64,000 nt of DNA from Paraburkholderia bonniea. Its GTDB lineage: Bacteria > Pseudomonadota > Gammaproteobacteria > Burkholderiales > Burkholderiaceae. The DNA lies in the NCBI RefSeq assembly GCF_009455625.1, contig NZ_QPEQ01000001.1, positions 1,426,001 through 1,490,000 of the forward strand, given 5' to 3'. Both the position numbers and the translations under genes were made by a program. Position 1 is the first letter of the stretch, and the number at the start of each line of letters is the position of its first letter. Under the pieces are notes generated by a model. It saw only the letters and a program-made list of their open reading frames with translations, ran no database searches and had not been told where the DNA came from. Shown here one piece after another: positions 26,938-35,147 of this stretch.

Positions 26938-29108
26938 GCCCGATTGAACTCTCCGCCGTTCATGACACAGGGCAAGCCGGTATGTCACGCGAGCCACTCG
27001 ATCCTGGCGTCGCGCTGGCACACGGTTTCGCGCGCCGGATCGGCACCTTGGCACAGCACGCTGGAGCCGCTGCCGCAAGCATCCAGTGGGCTGCTCGTGC
27101 CGCCTATGCCATCAGCCGGGCGACTGCCGAGGGGCATGTCTGCCTGCCCGTGCAGGCGCTGGCCGAGCACTACTCCGAGCCGCTTGAGACAGTGCTGGCC
27201 GCGCTCTGTGCAAGCGGCATCGCCTGTGACGGCACGGCAGATTCCGCTGGGTTAAACCCCTTGGTGATTGACCGGCAAAAGCGGCTTTACCTCGCCCGTT
27301 ATTACGACTACGAACGCCGCTTCGCGCGCGCGCTGGTCGAGCATACACAGCACCCGGCTATGGCTGGCGTGAGAGCGGCAGCGCAGACGGATGACGCGCT
27401 TGCTTCTCCTGCCTCAACGGACGCGTTACGCGCGAAATTAATACGTTTTTTTGGCGTTGCCGCAGACGACACCCCGGACTGGCAACGTCTTGCTGCCGTG
27501 ATTGCGTTGTCTGGACCGTTGACGGTCGTAAGTGGCGGGCCAGGAACGGGCAAGACCACCACCGTGGTGGGCGTGCTGGCTTGCTTGCTGGATACCCACG
27601 CTGATTTGCGGATCGCACTGTCAGCGCCTACGGGCAAGGCTGCGCAGCGCATGCAAGAGGCACTTGCGGCGCGTGCGGGTGCTTTACCTGAGGAACTTGC
27701 CGCACGCTTGCCACGTACCTCCTGGACGCTGCACCGGCTGCTGGGATATCGCCCTGACGGACGGTTTCGTTACCGCAAGGACAATCCACTGCCTTACGAC
27801 GTGATCGTGGTTGACGAAGCTTCGATGATCGACGTTGCGATGGCAGCGCACCTGCTTGATGCATTGGCTCCGGGCACCCGGCTGGTGCTGCTCGGAGACA
27901 AAGATCAACTGGCGGCGGTCGAGGCGGGCGCGGTATTTGCCGAACTCAGCGCCCGGCCGGTTTTTAGCGCACAAGGCATTGCACGTCTTGCCGTCGCGCT
28001 CGATATCGAGCCACAACGCATTGTGGCGTCGTTGCCTCAGGAGCGCTCACCGGAGGATGGTGACGAAGGTTTGGCAGACAGGCGTGCGTGGTCGTGGCCG
28101 CAAGCGGGCGCAGACGCCGACCTGTTTTGGCCCGATCACGCGGAGCAGGCATTTGCAGCGATGGGCGAGCTAGTTGAGCCACCGAGGGTTGCTACTGCAT
28201 CTGGCGGGCGAGTTGCAGTTGGTGAGGCTGATGATGGCAACGGCAACACCCCACAGGCACAACTTCAACCCGTAGAAGCGCCACTCGCCGATTGCGTAGT
28301 CTGGCTGGAGCGCAATTACCGCTTTGGTCTGGAGTCGCCGATTGGACGACTGTCGTTAGCGATCCGGTGCGGCGCAGTAGATCAAGTTCTGGCGCTGTTG
28401 CAGCTTGATTCTGATGACCCAGCCAAGCCAGACGCCGCAGCGTTTTATGAAGACGCTGGCGCTACCCTGGCACCGTCGACCGTGGCTCGCCTCACCAGCG
28501 GCTTCACCCTCTACGCCGAAGCGCTGATGCGTGAACTGGCGAGCAGCACACCCGACCCGCAGCCGCTCTTTGACGCGTTGAATCACTTTCGTATCCTGTG
28601 CGCCACGCGCGCGGGCCCGCGTGGCGTCGATCAGATCAACCTGCTGATGACCGCGCAGTTGCAGCGGCTCGCCCGCGCGCCGCTCGCGCCTGGCGCGTCC
28701 TGGTTTGCTGGCCGGCCGGTGATCGTCACCCGTAATGACGCGGCATTAGGCCTGTTTAATGGCGATACCGGCATAGCTTTGCCGGGAGCGGATGGTGCGC
28801 TCAAGGTGTATTTCTGCACCGGCGATAGTGGTTTGCGCGGCCTGTCACCGGCAGCCCTGCCGTCACACGACACCGCATTCGCGTTGACGGTCCACAAATC
28901 ACAAGGCTCGGAATTCGAGCATGTCGCGCTGATGCTGCCCGCGGTGTTTAACCGGGTGTTATCGCGCGAACTGATCTATACAGCCGTGACGCGCGCGCGT
29001 CAGCGCATCGACCTTACCGGCACACGCACCGTGCTGGCCCAGGCCGTGGCGACGCCCACCCGGCGGGATTCAGGGCTGGCGGAACGGATTATGGAAGCGC
29101 TGCCATGA
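26934..29108 (+). CDS. recD: RecBCD subunit RecD (5'-3' helicase)
   Basis: Fast 5'-3' motor of RecBCD. 724 residues, longer than the roughly 600 of the E. coli protein because of loops after the Walker B region (about residues 345-455, including an acidic, Gly-rich part). Walker A is [11 protein letters not shown] (about 200-210), Walker B is [12 protein letters not shown] (about 290-301), [16 protein letters not shown] is motif III, and [16 protein letters not shown] plus [15 protein letters not shown] are the C-terminal superfamily 1 motifs. Its ATG overlaps the recB stop by four bases (ATGA), so the two are translationally coupled. Confidence 0.95.
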   Translation: MSPIELSAVHDTGQAGMSREPLDPGVALAHGFARRIGTLAQHAGAAAASIQWAARAAYAISRATAEGHVCLPVQALAEHYSEPLETVLAALCASGIACDGTADSAGLNPLVIDRQKRLYLARYYDYERRFARALVEHTQHPAMAGVRAAAQTDDALASPASTDALRAKLIRFFGVAADDTPDWQRLAAVIALSGPLTVVSGGPGTGKTTTVVGVLACLLDTHADLRIALSAPTGKAAQRMQEALAARAGALPEELAARLPRTSWTLHRLLGYRPDGRFRYRKDNPLPYDVIVVDEASMIDVAMAAHLLDALAPGTRLVLLGDKDQLAAVEAGAVFAELSARPVFSAQGIARLAVALDIEPQRIVASLPQERSPEDGDEGLADRRAWSWPQAGADADLFWPDHAEQAFAAMGELVEPPRVATASGGRVAVGEADDGNGNTPQAQLQPVEAPLADCVVWLERNYRFGLESPIGRLSLAIRCGAVDQVLALLQLDSDDPAKPDAAAFYEDAGATLAPSTVARLTSGFTLYAEALMRELASSTPDPQPLFDALNHFRILCATRAGPRGVDQINLLMTAQLQRLARAPLAPGASWFAGRPVIVTRNDAALGLFNGDTGIALPGADGALKVYFCTGDSGLRGLSPAALPSHDTAFALTVHKSQGSEFEHVALMLPAVFNRVLSRELIYTAVTRARQRIDLTGTRTVLAQAVATPTRRDSGLAERIMEALP

Positions 29109-29509
29109 GCCAGCATTCCCGCATTCCATTAAACGAAGTCGAACTGACGGCTGTCCGTGCCCAGGGAGCGGGTGGGCAGAACGTGAACAAGGTATCGAGC
29201 GCAATTCATCTGCGCTTTGACATCCGGGCCTCATCGTTGCCCGACGTGCTGAAAATGCGTTTGCTCGCTTTGGCCGATCACCGTTTGACCCGAGATGGCG
29301 TGGTCGTCATCAAGGCACAGGAGTACCGCACGCAGGAGATGAACCGTGAAGCGGCCCTGGCGCGTCTTGAGGCGTTGGTCGAGAGCGTCAGCGTGGTACG
29401 CAAGGCGCGCGTGGCAACTCGGCCAACACGCGCGTCGAACCGGCGCCGGTTAGAGGGCAAGGCCAAGCGTGGAGAAATCAAACTGGCACGGGGGCGGGTG
29501 GCGGATTGA
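29105..29509 (+). CDS. arfB: Ribosome-rescue peptidyl-tRNA hydrolase ArfB
   Basis: A 134-residue release-factor-like hydrolase that frees ribosomes stalled at the end of a truncated message. It contains the catalytic GGQ (residues 23-25, in [11 protein letters not shown]), a short RF domain ([17 protein letters not shown]), and the basic C-terminal tail ([19 protein letters not shown]) that ArfB inserts in the empty mRNA channel. No stop-codon recognition domain is present, which separates it from RF1/RF2. It overlaps recD by four bases (ATGA), so it is cotranscribed and coupled to recBCD. Confidence 0.93.
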   Translation: MSQHSRIPLNEVELTAVRAQGAGGQNVNKVSSAIHLRFDIRASSLPDVLKMRLLALADHRLTRDGVVVIKAQEYRTQEMNREAALARLEALVESVSVVRKARVATRPTRASNRRRLEGKAKRGEIKLARGRVAD

Positions 29510-29659
29510 CCTGGGTGAGCGTGCGGTGAATAAGCGGTGAATCCCCGCCCCGCAAACATGACGCAGAGCTGTCATTCACACACCACTACCGCTGGATCGG
29601 TCAACGCATGCCGGTTTTAGCGCGGGTATGCTGCTGTTTTTCGTATGACGGAGTGCAGC

Positions 29660-29950
29660 ATGACGGAAATCGCAGTGGTTGCCATTCTGGTTGCGAAGCC
29701 AGGTACAGAAGCGCAGCTACGTCAGGCGCTGGAGGGCATTGTGGCCCCCACTCGCAAGGAGCCTGGCGTGGTGCAGTATGACTTGCACTACGACTTGCAC
29801 GAGCCGCGCCGGTTTGTCTTTTTTGAGCGTTGGGAAAGCGAAGCAGCGTTGGCTGCGCATGGGCAGTCTGCTCATATTGCCGCGTACCGGCAGGCCTCTG
29901 CCGAGTGGATTGAGCAGACCGAAATGCGTGTTTTGGCGAAGATCATATAA
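29660..29950 (+). CDS. Antibiotic-biosynthesis-monooxygenase-like (ABM/YgiN) protein
   Basis: A 96-residue single-domain protein with the dimeric ferredoxin-like ABM fold: VAILVAKPGTEAQLRQALEG, then TRKEPGVVQYDLHYDLHEPR, then FVFFERWESEAALAAHGQS. These are the usual conserved segments, including FFERWESEAALAAH with its His. The ATG giving MTEIAVVAIL is chosen because GGAG lies eight bases upstream; another ATG five codons earlier overlaps this site. Such proteins act on quinones or other small molecules, but the substrate cannot be deduced. Confidence 0.85.
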   Translation: MTEIAVVAILVAKPGTEAQLRQALEGIVAPTRKEPGVVQYDLHYDLHEPRRFVFFERWESEAALAAHGQSAHIAAYRQASAEWIEQTEMRVLAKII

Positions 29951-29953
29951 AGC

Positions 29954-30008
29954 GCTGCCCCCCTGCTGCGATGAGGGCTTGGCCAGAACGGCGGAGTAGC
30001 AGGGCAGC
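29954..30008. terminator. Hairpin between convergent genes
   Basis: GCTGCCCCCCTGCT can pair with AGCAGGGCAGC, leaving a long loop and small bulges. It lies between the convergent ABM-like gene and the small hypothetical gene. It has no U-tract, so it is only a possible bidirectional terminator. Confidence 0.3.
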
Positions 30009-30037
30009 GGGGATGAGAAGGAATCGATGGGAAGGGT

Positions 30038-30295
30038 TTAGTGCTCGACTGGCGGCACATCCAGAATGAGGATGATGGTCCAGTCAGCGTCACCTTCGTG
30101 ATGATATTGCCGCTCAGCGACAATAAAAGGCTGCTGCTTGCCAGCGGGCCCGAGAAACAGGACATCGCCTTCCATGGGCAGACATTCGACGGGAGGTAGT
30201 GCAAGGAATGCTTCCTGGCCACCACGTGGCATCAGCTTTTCAATTTTGCGTGAGGCCGACTCGGTCCATTCGATGTCCAGCTGGATATTGCTCAT
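30038..30295 (-). CDS. Small hypothetical cytosolic protein
   Basis: An 85-residue acidic protein (MSNIQLDIEWTESASRKIEK) with no signal peptide or membrane segment. Alternating hydrophobic and charged strands (GDVLFLGPAGKQQPFIVAER, WTIILILDVPPVEH) suggest a small beta-rich domain. Codon use matches the neighbours, and the sequence looks like a real conserved protein, but I do not recognise a family. Confidence 0.6.
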   Translation of the reverse strand: MSNIQLDIEWTESASRKIEKLMPRGGQEAFLALPPVECLPMEGDVLFLGPAGKQQPFIVAERQYHHEGDADWTIILILDVPPVEH

Positions 30296-30374
30296 GGGAT
30301 GCTCCGCGCCAAAGTGCGCATAGGTTTGCAGGTGATTTGGTGCGCGACTTTAGCATATTGCCTGCCGCTTTTTG

Positions 30375-30414
30375 CCAATAAAAAAGCCGAAGCCGACAAG
30401 GTCGGCTTCGGCTT
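30375..30414 (-). terminator. Strong intrinsic terminator (minus strand)
   Basis: A perfect 14-bp stem (AAGCCGAAGCCGAC / GTCGGCTTCGGCTT, three-base loop) is followed on the minus strand by TTTTTATT. It lies 43 bases after the stop of the Lys/His-rich exported protein gene. Confidence 0.88.
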
Positions 30415-30456
30415 GCATACCCGTATCGCGTTGCGTTGAGTGCTATGCGCTACAGG

Positions 30457-30705
30457 TTATTTGGTGGCCGGAGCAGCTTTTTTTGCTGCTTTTTTGTGAT
30501 GCGTTGCTTTGTGGTGGTGCTGGGAAGGCATTTCTGATGTGCTTTCCGCTGCCTGCTGCCGGGATTGCAGTTCTTGTGCGCGTTGCTCGACTGCCGCAGC
30601 ACGGGCCGGATCCGTACTCATCGTGACACCGCTGTCGGTTTGCGCATAGGCTGCGCCGGCCAATGCAGAGAAGGAAACCAGGACTGCCAGGGACACTTTT
30701 TTCAT
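30457..30705 (-). CDS. Small exported His/Lys-rich protein
   Basis: An 82-residue protein beginning MKKVSLAVLVSFSALAGAAYAQ, a clear Sec signal peptide with AYA-Q as the probable cleavage site; GGAGG precedes the ATG by five bases and fixes the start. The mature part is a short helical stretch (AAAVEQRAQELQSRQQAAES) followed by a His-Lys tail (HHHKATHHKKAAKKAAP). The tail could bind metal or nucleic acid, but this is a guess from composition. Own terminator downstream, so it is a single-gene unit. Confidence 0.72.
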   Translation of the reverse strand: MKKVSLAVLVSFSALAGAAYAQTDSGVTMSTDPARAAAVEQRAQELQSRQQAAESTSEMPSQHHHKATHHKKAAKKAAPATK

Positions 30706-31227
30706 CGTTACCTCCGTTGAGTAGTTATATGGATCAGGCATTGCCTGTCCAATTGGAAAGACCGACCGCCATTTTAGCTAGCAATATCTATCCCATCGGG
30801 CACTTTGCGACATATTTGACGTTTGGTTACATTTTGTTGCGGCGTTTTGGAGATTTAGCAACACTAAAGTCGATATTTTTATGCGTTATGATTGAAAAAG
30901 TCATGAGTTCGTGTAATGCCGAATGGACTTATTCAACGGATAAGCAGAAAACGTGTGGATAGAACACGTCAGTTGCCACTGGCTTTGTCAAGCCACATTG
31001 AGATATGCAGTCAGACACACTGGCTGACGTACGGTTCTTAAGCACGAGATGAAGGCACTGAATCAGCAAAAAATGACATTAAAGTGAATGGGGGCAAGAT
31101 AAATGGGGTAACGTATCATTTTAGAGATGGCGTGAGGGATTGTTATATCCTTGCTATGTGATGCCATCGGCACTGTACGGCCATGCCGAAAAAATGGGTC
31201 GCGGTTGCACTTTTAGAAAGAAGTGAG
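30706..31227. other. AT-rich intergenic region
   Basis: About 520 bases without a recognised gene. The left part must contain the promoter of the His/Lys-rich exported protein. A 99-codon ORF that reads through it (30663-30962) overlaps that gene antisense and has no ribosome-binding site. The right part is AT-rich and precedes a small hypothetical gene. No hairpin terminator or repeat was noted. Confidence 0.45.
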
Positions 31228-31551
31228 ATGACCAGGTATTCAAACGAAGCTGTACTAGAGGCGCTCAGACGGGCGCAATATCGCCAGGTTCCATGGGCTA
31301 GGCGGCCTAACACATTTGAATATTTGCGCGCGCTAGGGTTGATGGAGACGGTCCGGCAACGGACGGTAGCTCCCGCGCCAGGTTTTCATGCCCCGGTGGA
31401 TATCGCGGTGCTGACTGAGCGGGGCCGTGCAGAATTCGCCCGTCTTGCTCATAACGAGAATTCGCCAGACTGGGAAGACTGCAAAAAAAATGCGTATGTG
31501 GTTGCTGAAGCTGGACAGGATGCGCCAGCCGATTTTGAAACCCGGACGTAG
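31228..31551 (+). CDS. Small hypothetical protein, possible winged helix
   Basis: A 107-residue protein from the ATG giving MTRYSNEAVLEALRRAQYRQ, chosen because a purine-rich AAAGAAGTGAG lies directly upstream; an ATG 15 codons earlier is also possible. Residues 1-75 read as helices plus a turn (RRPNTFEYLRALGLMETVRQ) and end in DIAVLTERGRAEFARLA, a pattern reminiscent of winged-helix DNA-binding domains whose wing is followed by LTxxGR. The tail is acidic. I cannot name a family; the DNA-binding idea is inference. Confidence 0.5.
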   Translation: MTRYSNEAVLEALRRAQYRQVPWARRPNTFEYLRALGLMETVRQRTVAPAPGFHAPVDIAVLTERGRAEFARLAHNENSPDWEDCKKNAYVVAEAGQDAPADFETRT

Positions 31552-31663
31552 TAGTGCAGATAATGAAAGGATTTAGTTAGATAGCGACGGGCGTGTTGGT
31601 TGTTATTGGCGGATTTATCCAGTTTTTATCCCAGGTGCTGATATATCGTGGCCTGCTTGATAT

Positions 31664-31909
31664 CTAGCGGCGCGATGGATTTTCTTCGCGCAATATCCCG
31701 GCACGTCTTTGCGCATTATCCAGAATGTCGCTGCGTAAATCGCCGCGTGGTGTAGGCGGGGTAAATTCCCGGCCACGTATTTGACTGGGCCGTTGTGCAT
31801 CGGCAGGAATGTATCGGGGGTGCTGGTCTGATGGCAATGCTTGAGGCTGAGCCAGGCTCAGCGTCATAACTGACGACGTTGCAATGCCACCTGAAAATAC
31901 TAGTTTCAT
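31664..31909 (-). CDS. Possible small exported protein
   Basis: An 81-residue ORF with a moderately hydrophobic N-terminus (MKLVFSGGIATSSVMTLSLA) that could be a signal peptide, followed by a polar Pro/Arg-rich chain (RPSQIRGREFTPPTPRGDLR). GGGAG lies about ten bases upstream of the ATG. Nothing recognisable in the mature part. It may equally be a chance ORF in this low-density region. Confidence 0.35.
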   Translation of the reverse strand: MKLVFSGGIATSSVMTLSLAQPQALPSDQHPRYIPADAQRPSQIRGREFTPPTPRGDLRSDILDNAQRRAGILREENPSRR

Positions 31910-32051
31910 AGTAATAAAACTCCCACCAGACCGGACGTTGCAGACCTGAATTGCCTGTGACGATAAGCTAATAAGCTAAGCCGATGGGTAATGCCAGCTG
32001 TAAATAATCGTAAATAGATGTATCGGCATTAGCGCATATCTAGCCGCAATG

Positions 32052-32076
32052 CCAGGTAAGCCGGCCAGGTAAGCCG
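32052..32076. repeat. Short tandem repeat, 12-base unit, two copies
   Basis: CCAGGTAAGCCGG occurs twice, sharing one base (32052-32064 and 32064-32076). Another tandem duplication, TAAGCTAA twice, lies about 80 bases to the left (near 31970-31985). Both are in the 264-base non-coding gap downstream of the stand-alone transposase-domain gene. Confidence 0.6.
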
Positions 32077-32173
32077 GGAGAGGGTATGAACTGAGCGCGA
32101 GCAGGTTGTCCAGGCCGCTCGCCGCATTATCCTGCCTGGGTGCCGGCAGGGCAGTCTGATGCACGTGGACGCA

Positions 32174-32575
32174 TCAAGCCATTTTGGCGGGTGCCCGCCA
32201 TGATTCAGGATTGGTCCAAAACGCGCCGCGAATGCGGTCGCGGCTGGGCGGTGCCGGAGGTTTGGAGGCGGTAGCGCCGATGCGGCCACGTAACGAAATC
32301 TCACGTCCCCCTGTGCCAAGACGCTGGACGATTTCAGCAAGCGTGCCGTCGGTTTGCCATTCGTCGAAACGACGACGGCAAGTGGGCGGTGATGGATAAC
32401 GGCCTGGCAGCTTGGACCAGCCTTCGCCCGTCGAAAGCACCCACAGCACCGCGTTGACAACTGCCCGGGCTTCTACGCGAGGCCGCCCCCGGCGCTCGTT
32501 TCGCGCGGGTTCTGCGCAAAAAAGGGCTTCGACCAGCATCCATTCGTTGTCTTTCAAATCGTCGAACAGCATCAT
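32174..32575 (-). CDS. Stand-alone IS5-type transposase N-terminal domain protein (DUF4096-like)
   Basis: A 133-residue protein made of the N-terminal DNA-binding domain of IS5-family transposases and nothing else recognisable. The domain spans residues 5-85: LKDNEWMLVEALF, RRGRPRVEARAVVNAVLWVL, then GEGWSKLPGRYPSPPTCRRR and FDEWQTDGTLAEIVQRL. The remaining 45 residues are Pro/Arg-rich and do not resemble the DDE catalytic domain, and no DDE remnant follows downstream. The ATG-ATG start has AGGTGA at a good distance, so the gene looks translated. It may be a broken IS copy, but the clean stop and a second such gene at 58.5 kb suggest a domesticated DNA-binding protein. Confidence 0.7.
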   Translation of the reverse strand: MMLFDDLKDNEWMLVEALFCAEPARNERRGRPRVEARAVVNAVLWVLSTGEGWSKLPGRYPSPPTCRRRFDEWQTDGTLAEIVQRLGTGGREISLRGRIGATASKPPAPPSRDRIRGAFWTNPESWRAPAKMA

Positions 32576-32986
32576 GTTTCACCTCAGCGAAGCTAACTTC
32601 AGTACGCCGCCTTACGCCGCGTACTCCTTATGCACCTGACTCCAGATGCCGACAGGGCAAATCTGCAACAGCAAATGGCGGGTAACGATTTGCTTGTGTC
32701 ATTTGCGCTTGCTGCACCGTAAAGCATGAATCGTGCCAAATTCTGGCAGGTGCTTTCCGGTTCCCCGTGGCATCAAGCTAGCGTGGACGCTAGCCCAAGG
32801 CGTATAAGAATCCAAAAAAGCTATCTCGCAAATCAGGACAATCACCAATCCGGTGCAATTCAAGTGTGCAAGGTGCGCGCTGTGCTCGATTACCGAATGA
32901 ATGACCGCGATAACACGACAAGCATCTTCGACGGGAGTCAAAACTTTACAATGGGCATGAGGTTTTCTCATTGATAAGGAATTTTC
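32576..32986. other. Non-coding gap with a palindrome
   Basis: About 410 bases between divergent genes (transposase-domain protein and LysR regulator); it should contain both promoters. It holds a perfect palindrome, GCTAGCGT-GG-ACGCTAGC, at 32777-32794. ORFs on either strand here are fortuitous: one runs antisense into the LysR gene. Confidence 0.45.
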
Positions 32987-33877
32987 ATGAATGTGACGCT
33001 GCGCCAGTTGCGCATCTTTATTGAAGTAGCGCGCGTGAAAAGCTTTAGTCGGGCTGGCGCTGAAATTGGCCTGTCGCAGTCCGCCGTCAGCCGCTCCATT
33101 CTTGAGCTGGAGACGGAGCTTGGGCTTCGGCTGGTGGACCGGGGGCGGCGCGAGGTAGTGCTCACGGACGCCGGTGCCAATTTGGTGGCAAGCGTGACGC
33201 GCTTGTTGGCAGAGCTGGATGACGCATTGTTTGAAATTCGTGAAATTGGTGAGCAGCGGCGAGGCCGGGTGATGGTTGCCGCGAGCCCAACCATTGCCTG
33301 CCGCTTGATGCCGCAGGTCGTTGCCGCGTGCGGCCAGCAATTTCCTTTTGTGACACTGACGCTGCGCGATGACGTACAAAGTGACGTGGTGCGTCAGGTC
33401 AAGTCAGGAGAGGTTGATTTCGGCGTGGTTGTTGGGCCGTTTGCCGCGGATGGCTTATTGAGCATGTCAATCATGAGCGATTCATTTTGTCTGGTGCTGC
33501 GCGTCGATCATCCGCTGGCTGCCCGGGCAGAAATCGCCTGGGGCGATCTCGCGGGGCAGCGGCTGGTGATGCTGGGCCATGCGTCAGGTAGCCGGCCGAT
33601 CATTGATGCTGTTCTGGCCGCCCATGGGGTCAACGCGGAGGTGGTGCAGGAACTGGGCCATTCCGCGACGGTGTTTGCGCTGGTGGAGGCGGGCGTGGGC
33701 TTGAGCGTGCTGCCATGGCTGGCGCTTCCGCTGCCTGCAGGCGCTGCGCTGGTTGCCCGCCCGCTGGTGCCACGCGCGGAGCGAACGGTCGAGCTTGTAC
33801 GGCGTCAGGACCGCTCGTTATCACCCGCTGCACAGGCCGTATGGAGTCTGGTCAGCCAATTGCCGCCGCCAAGCTGA
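32987..33877 (+). CDS. LysR-family transcriptional regulator (orphan)
   Basis: A 296-residue LTTR. N-terminal winged helix (residues 1-60: TLRQLRIFIEVARVKSFSRA, GLSQSAVSRSILELETELGL, then RLVDRGRREVVLTDAG) and a periplasmic-binding-like effector domain from about residue 92 (VMVAASPTIACRLMPQVV, then VDFGVVVGPF). These regulators normally control a divergent neighbour; here the divergent gene is the stand-alone transposase-domain protein, so a metabolic target is not apparent. Effector unknown. Confidence 0.93.
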   Translation: MNVTLRQLRIFIEVARVKSFSRAGAEIGLSQSAVSRSILELETELGLRLVDRGRREVVLTDAGANLVASVTRLLAELDDALFEIREIGEQRRGRVMVAASPTIACRLMPQVVAACGQQFPFVTLTLRDDVQSDVVRQVKSGEVDFGVVVGPFAADGLLSMSIMSDSFCLVLRVDHPLAARAEIAWGDLAGQRLVMLGHASGSRPIIDAVLAAHGVNAEVVQELGHSATVFALVEAGVGLSVLPWLALPLPAGAALVARPLVPRAERTVELVRRQDRSLSPAAQAVWSLVSQLPPPS

Positions 33878-33929
33878 AGTCTGGTGCCGATGAGCGGTCC
33901 GGCCCGTTTTATGCCGTGCTTTATCTTGC

Positions 33930-33958
33930 TTTACGCTTCCGTTTTTTTTGCGTAAGAT
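33930..33958 (+). promoter_or_regulatory. Candidate promoter for scpB
   Basis: TTTACG and TAAGAT are separated by 17 bases (each 4 of 6 to the sigma-70 consensus), 190 bases before scpB. The leader contains a small GTTCC-TTTGC-GGAAC hairpin and a CCGAT-CAAA-ATCGG hairpin. Confidence 0.4.
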
Positions 33959-34148
33959 GGCGCGCAGTCACGCGGTTCCTTTGCGGAACATTGCTGCTTC
34001 GTCCGGCTGGGTTTGGCTCGATTTTCTGTTTCGCCACCCCCCGGTGCGTGCTCCCATCAATATGACCGATCAAAATCGGGCGAGCGCGTCTTCAGTTCCC
34101 TATCGTCTGTATGATCCGGTTCTTTGACCACAGGGTCGACCAAGCTGC

Positions 34149-35087
34149 ATGAATACTCAAGAGGCGAAGATCGTCCTCGAGACTGCCTTGATCTGTGCGC
34201 AGGAGCCTTTAAAGCTCGCTGAGTTGCGTAAGCTTTTCGCTGATGATGTCTCGGCTGACGTCATCCGGACGCTGCTCGAAGACTTAAAGCAGGACTGGGC
34301 TGGGCGCGGTGTCGAGCTGGTTGCGCTGGCCTCAGGCTGGCGCTTTCAAAGCAAGCCTGAAATGCGTTTTTATCTGGATCGGTTGCATCCCGAAAAACCA
34401 CCAAAATACTCACGCGCCGTGCTTGAAACACTGGCAATCATTGCTTACCGCCAGCCGGTGACACGCGGTGATATTGAAGAAATTCGTGGCGTGACCGTCA
34501 ATACGCAGGTGGTTAAGCAACTTGAAGACCGGAACTGGATTGAAGTCATTGGCCATCGGGATGTGCCCGGGCGTCCGGCGCTGTATGCGACAACACGGCA
34601 ATTTCTCGATGATCTGGGTCTGAAAGCGCTTGATGGCCTGCCGCCGCTGGATGATCCCTCTGCGCAACTGAATGCTGATCTGCTGGGACAGCACTCGATT
34701 GAATTCGCGGAAGCAGAAGCAGTGGCCGAAGCCATGCTGGTATCTGCTGGCACGGTGGGGGCAAGTGCCCTGGAGGCCGCCGATTCTTTGCTGGCGGGTG
34801 AGCCGGATGATGAGTCTGCGCAAACGCCAGACCGTCCGGACCACGACGCAGAGCAACCGGTTGATGCTGTTGCGGCTGCAATACCCGCTGAGACAGAGCA
34901 GGAACCGCTGGTGTCTGTAACTGGCGAGGTGGCGATCGCCAGGCCCTTATCAGATCCTGAGGCGGCTGCCACGACCGTGTTTGAGCCGGTGGAGGTTACG
35001 CATGCCGGGCATGAAGAAAATAGTAACGCTGCTGTGCCAGAGATAGATGCTCTAGCCTCTGGCGATATCCCACCCCGAAATACCTGA
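34149..35087 (+). CDS. scpB: Segregation and condensation protein B
   Basis: Kleisin-associated winged-helix protein that, with ScpA and SMC, compacts and segregates the chromosome. Residues 1-80 form the first winged helix ([20 protein letters not shown]) and about 85-160 the second ([20 protein letters not shown], then [20 protein letters not shown], then [18 protein letters not shown]), all typical of ScpB. Residues 175-312 form an unusually long acidic, Ala/Glu/Asp-rich, probably disordered tail. rluB follows after 60 bases, the usual order in this group. Confidence 0.94.
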   Translation: MNTQEAKIVLETALICAQEPLKLAELRKLFADDVSADVIRTLLEDLKQDWAGRGVELVALASGWRFQSKPEMRFYLDRLHPEKPPKYSRAVLETLAIIAYRQPVTRGDIEEIRGVTVNTQVVKQLEDRNWIEVIGHRDVPGRPALYATTRQFLDDLGLKALDGLPPLDDPSAQLNADLLGQHSIEFAEAEAVAEAMLVSAGTVGASALEAADSLLAGEPDDESAQTPDRPDHDAEQPVDAVAAAIPAETEQEPLVSVTGEVAIARPLSDPEAAATTVFEPVEVTHAGHEENSNAAVPEIDALASGDIPPRNT

Positions 35088-35147
35088 CATAACTGAACTT
35101 TTGCCGCGCCTGCAACGGGCGTGCGCGACCCGACACTTGAGGTTGTT

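Noticed and set aside
32174..32575. Complete insertion sequence
   Set aside because: No catalytic DDE domain and no terminal inverted repeats or target duplication were seen around the gene.
32699..33379. 226-codon minus-strand ORF
   Set aside because: Half of it is antisense to the well-supported LysR gene; His/Cys-rich shadow composition.
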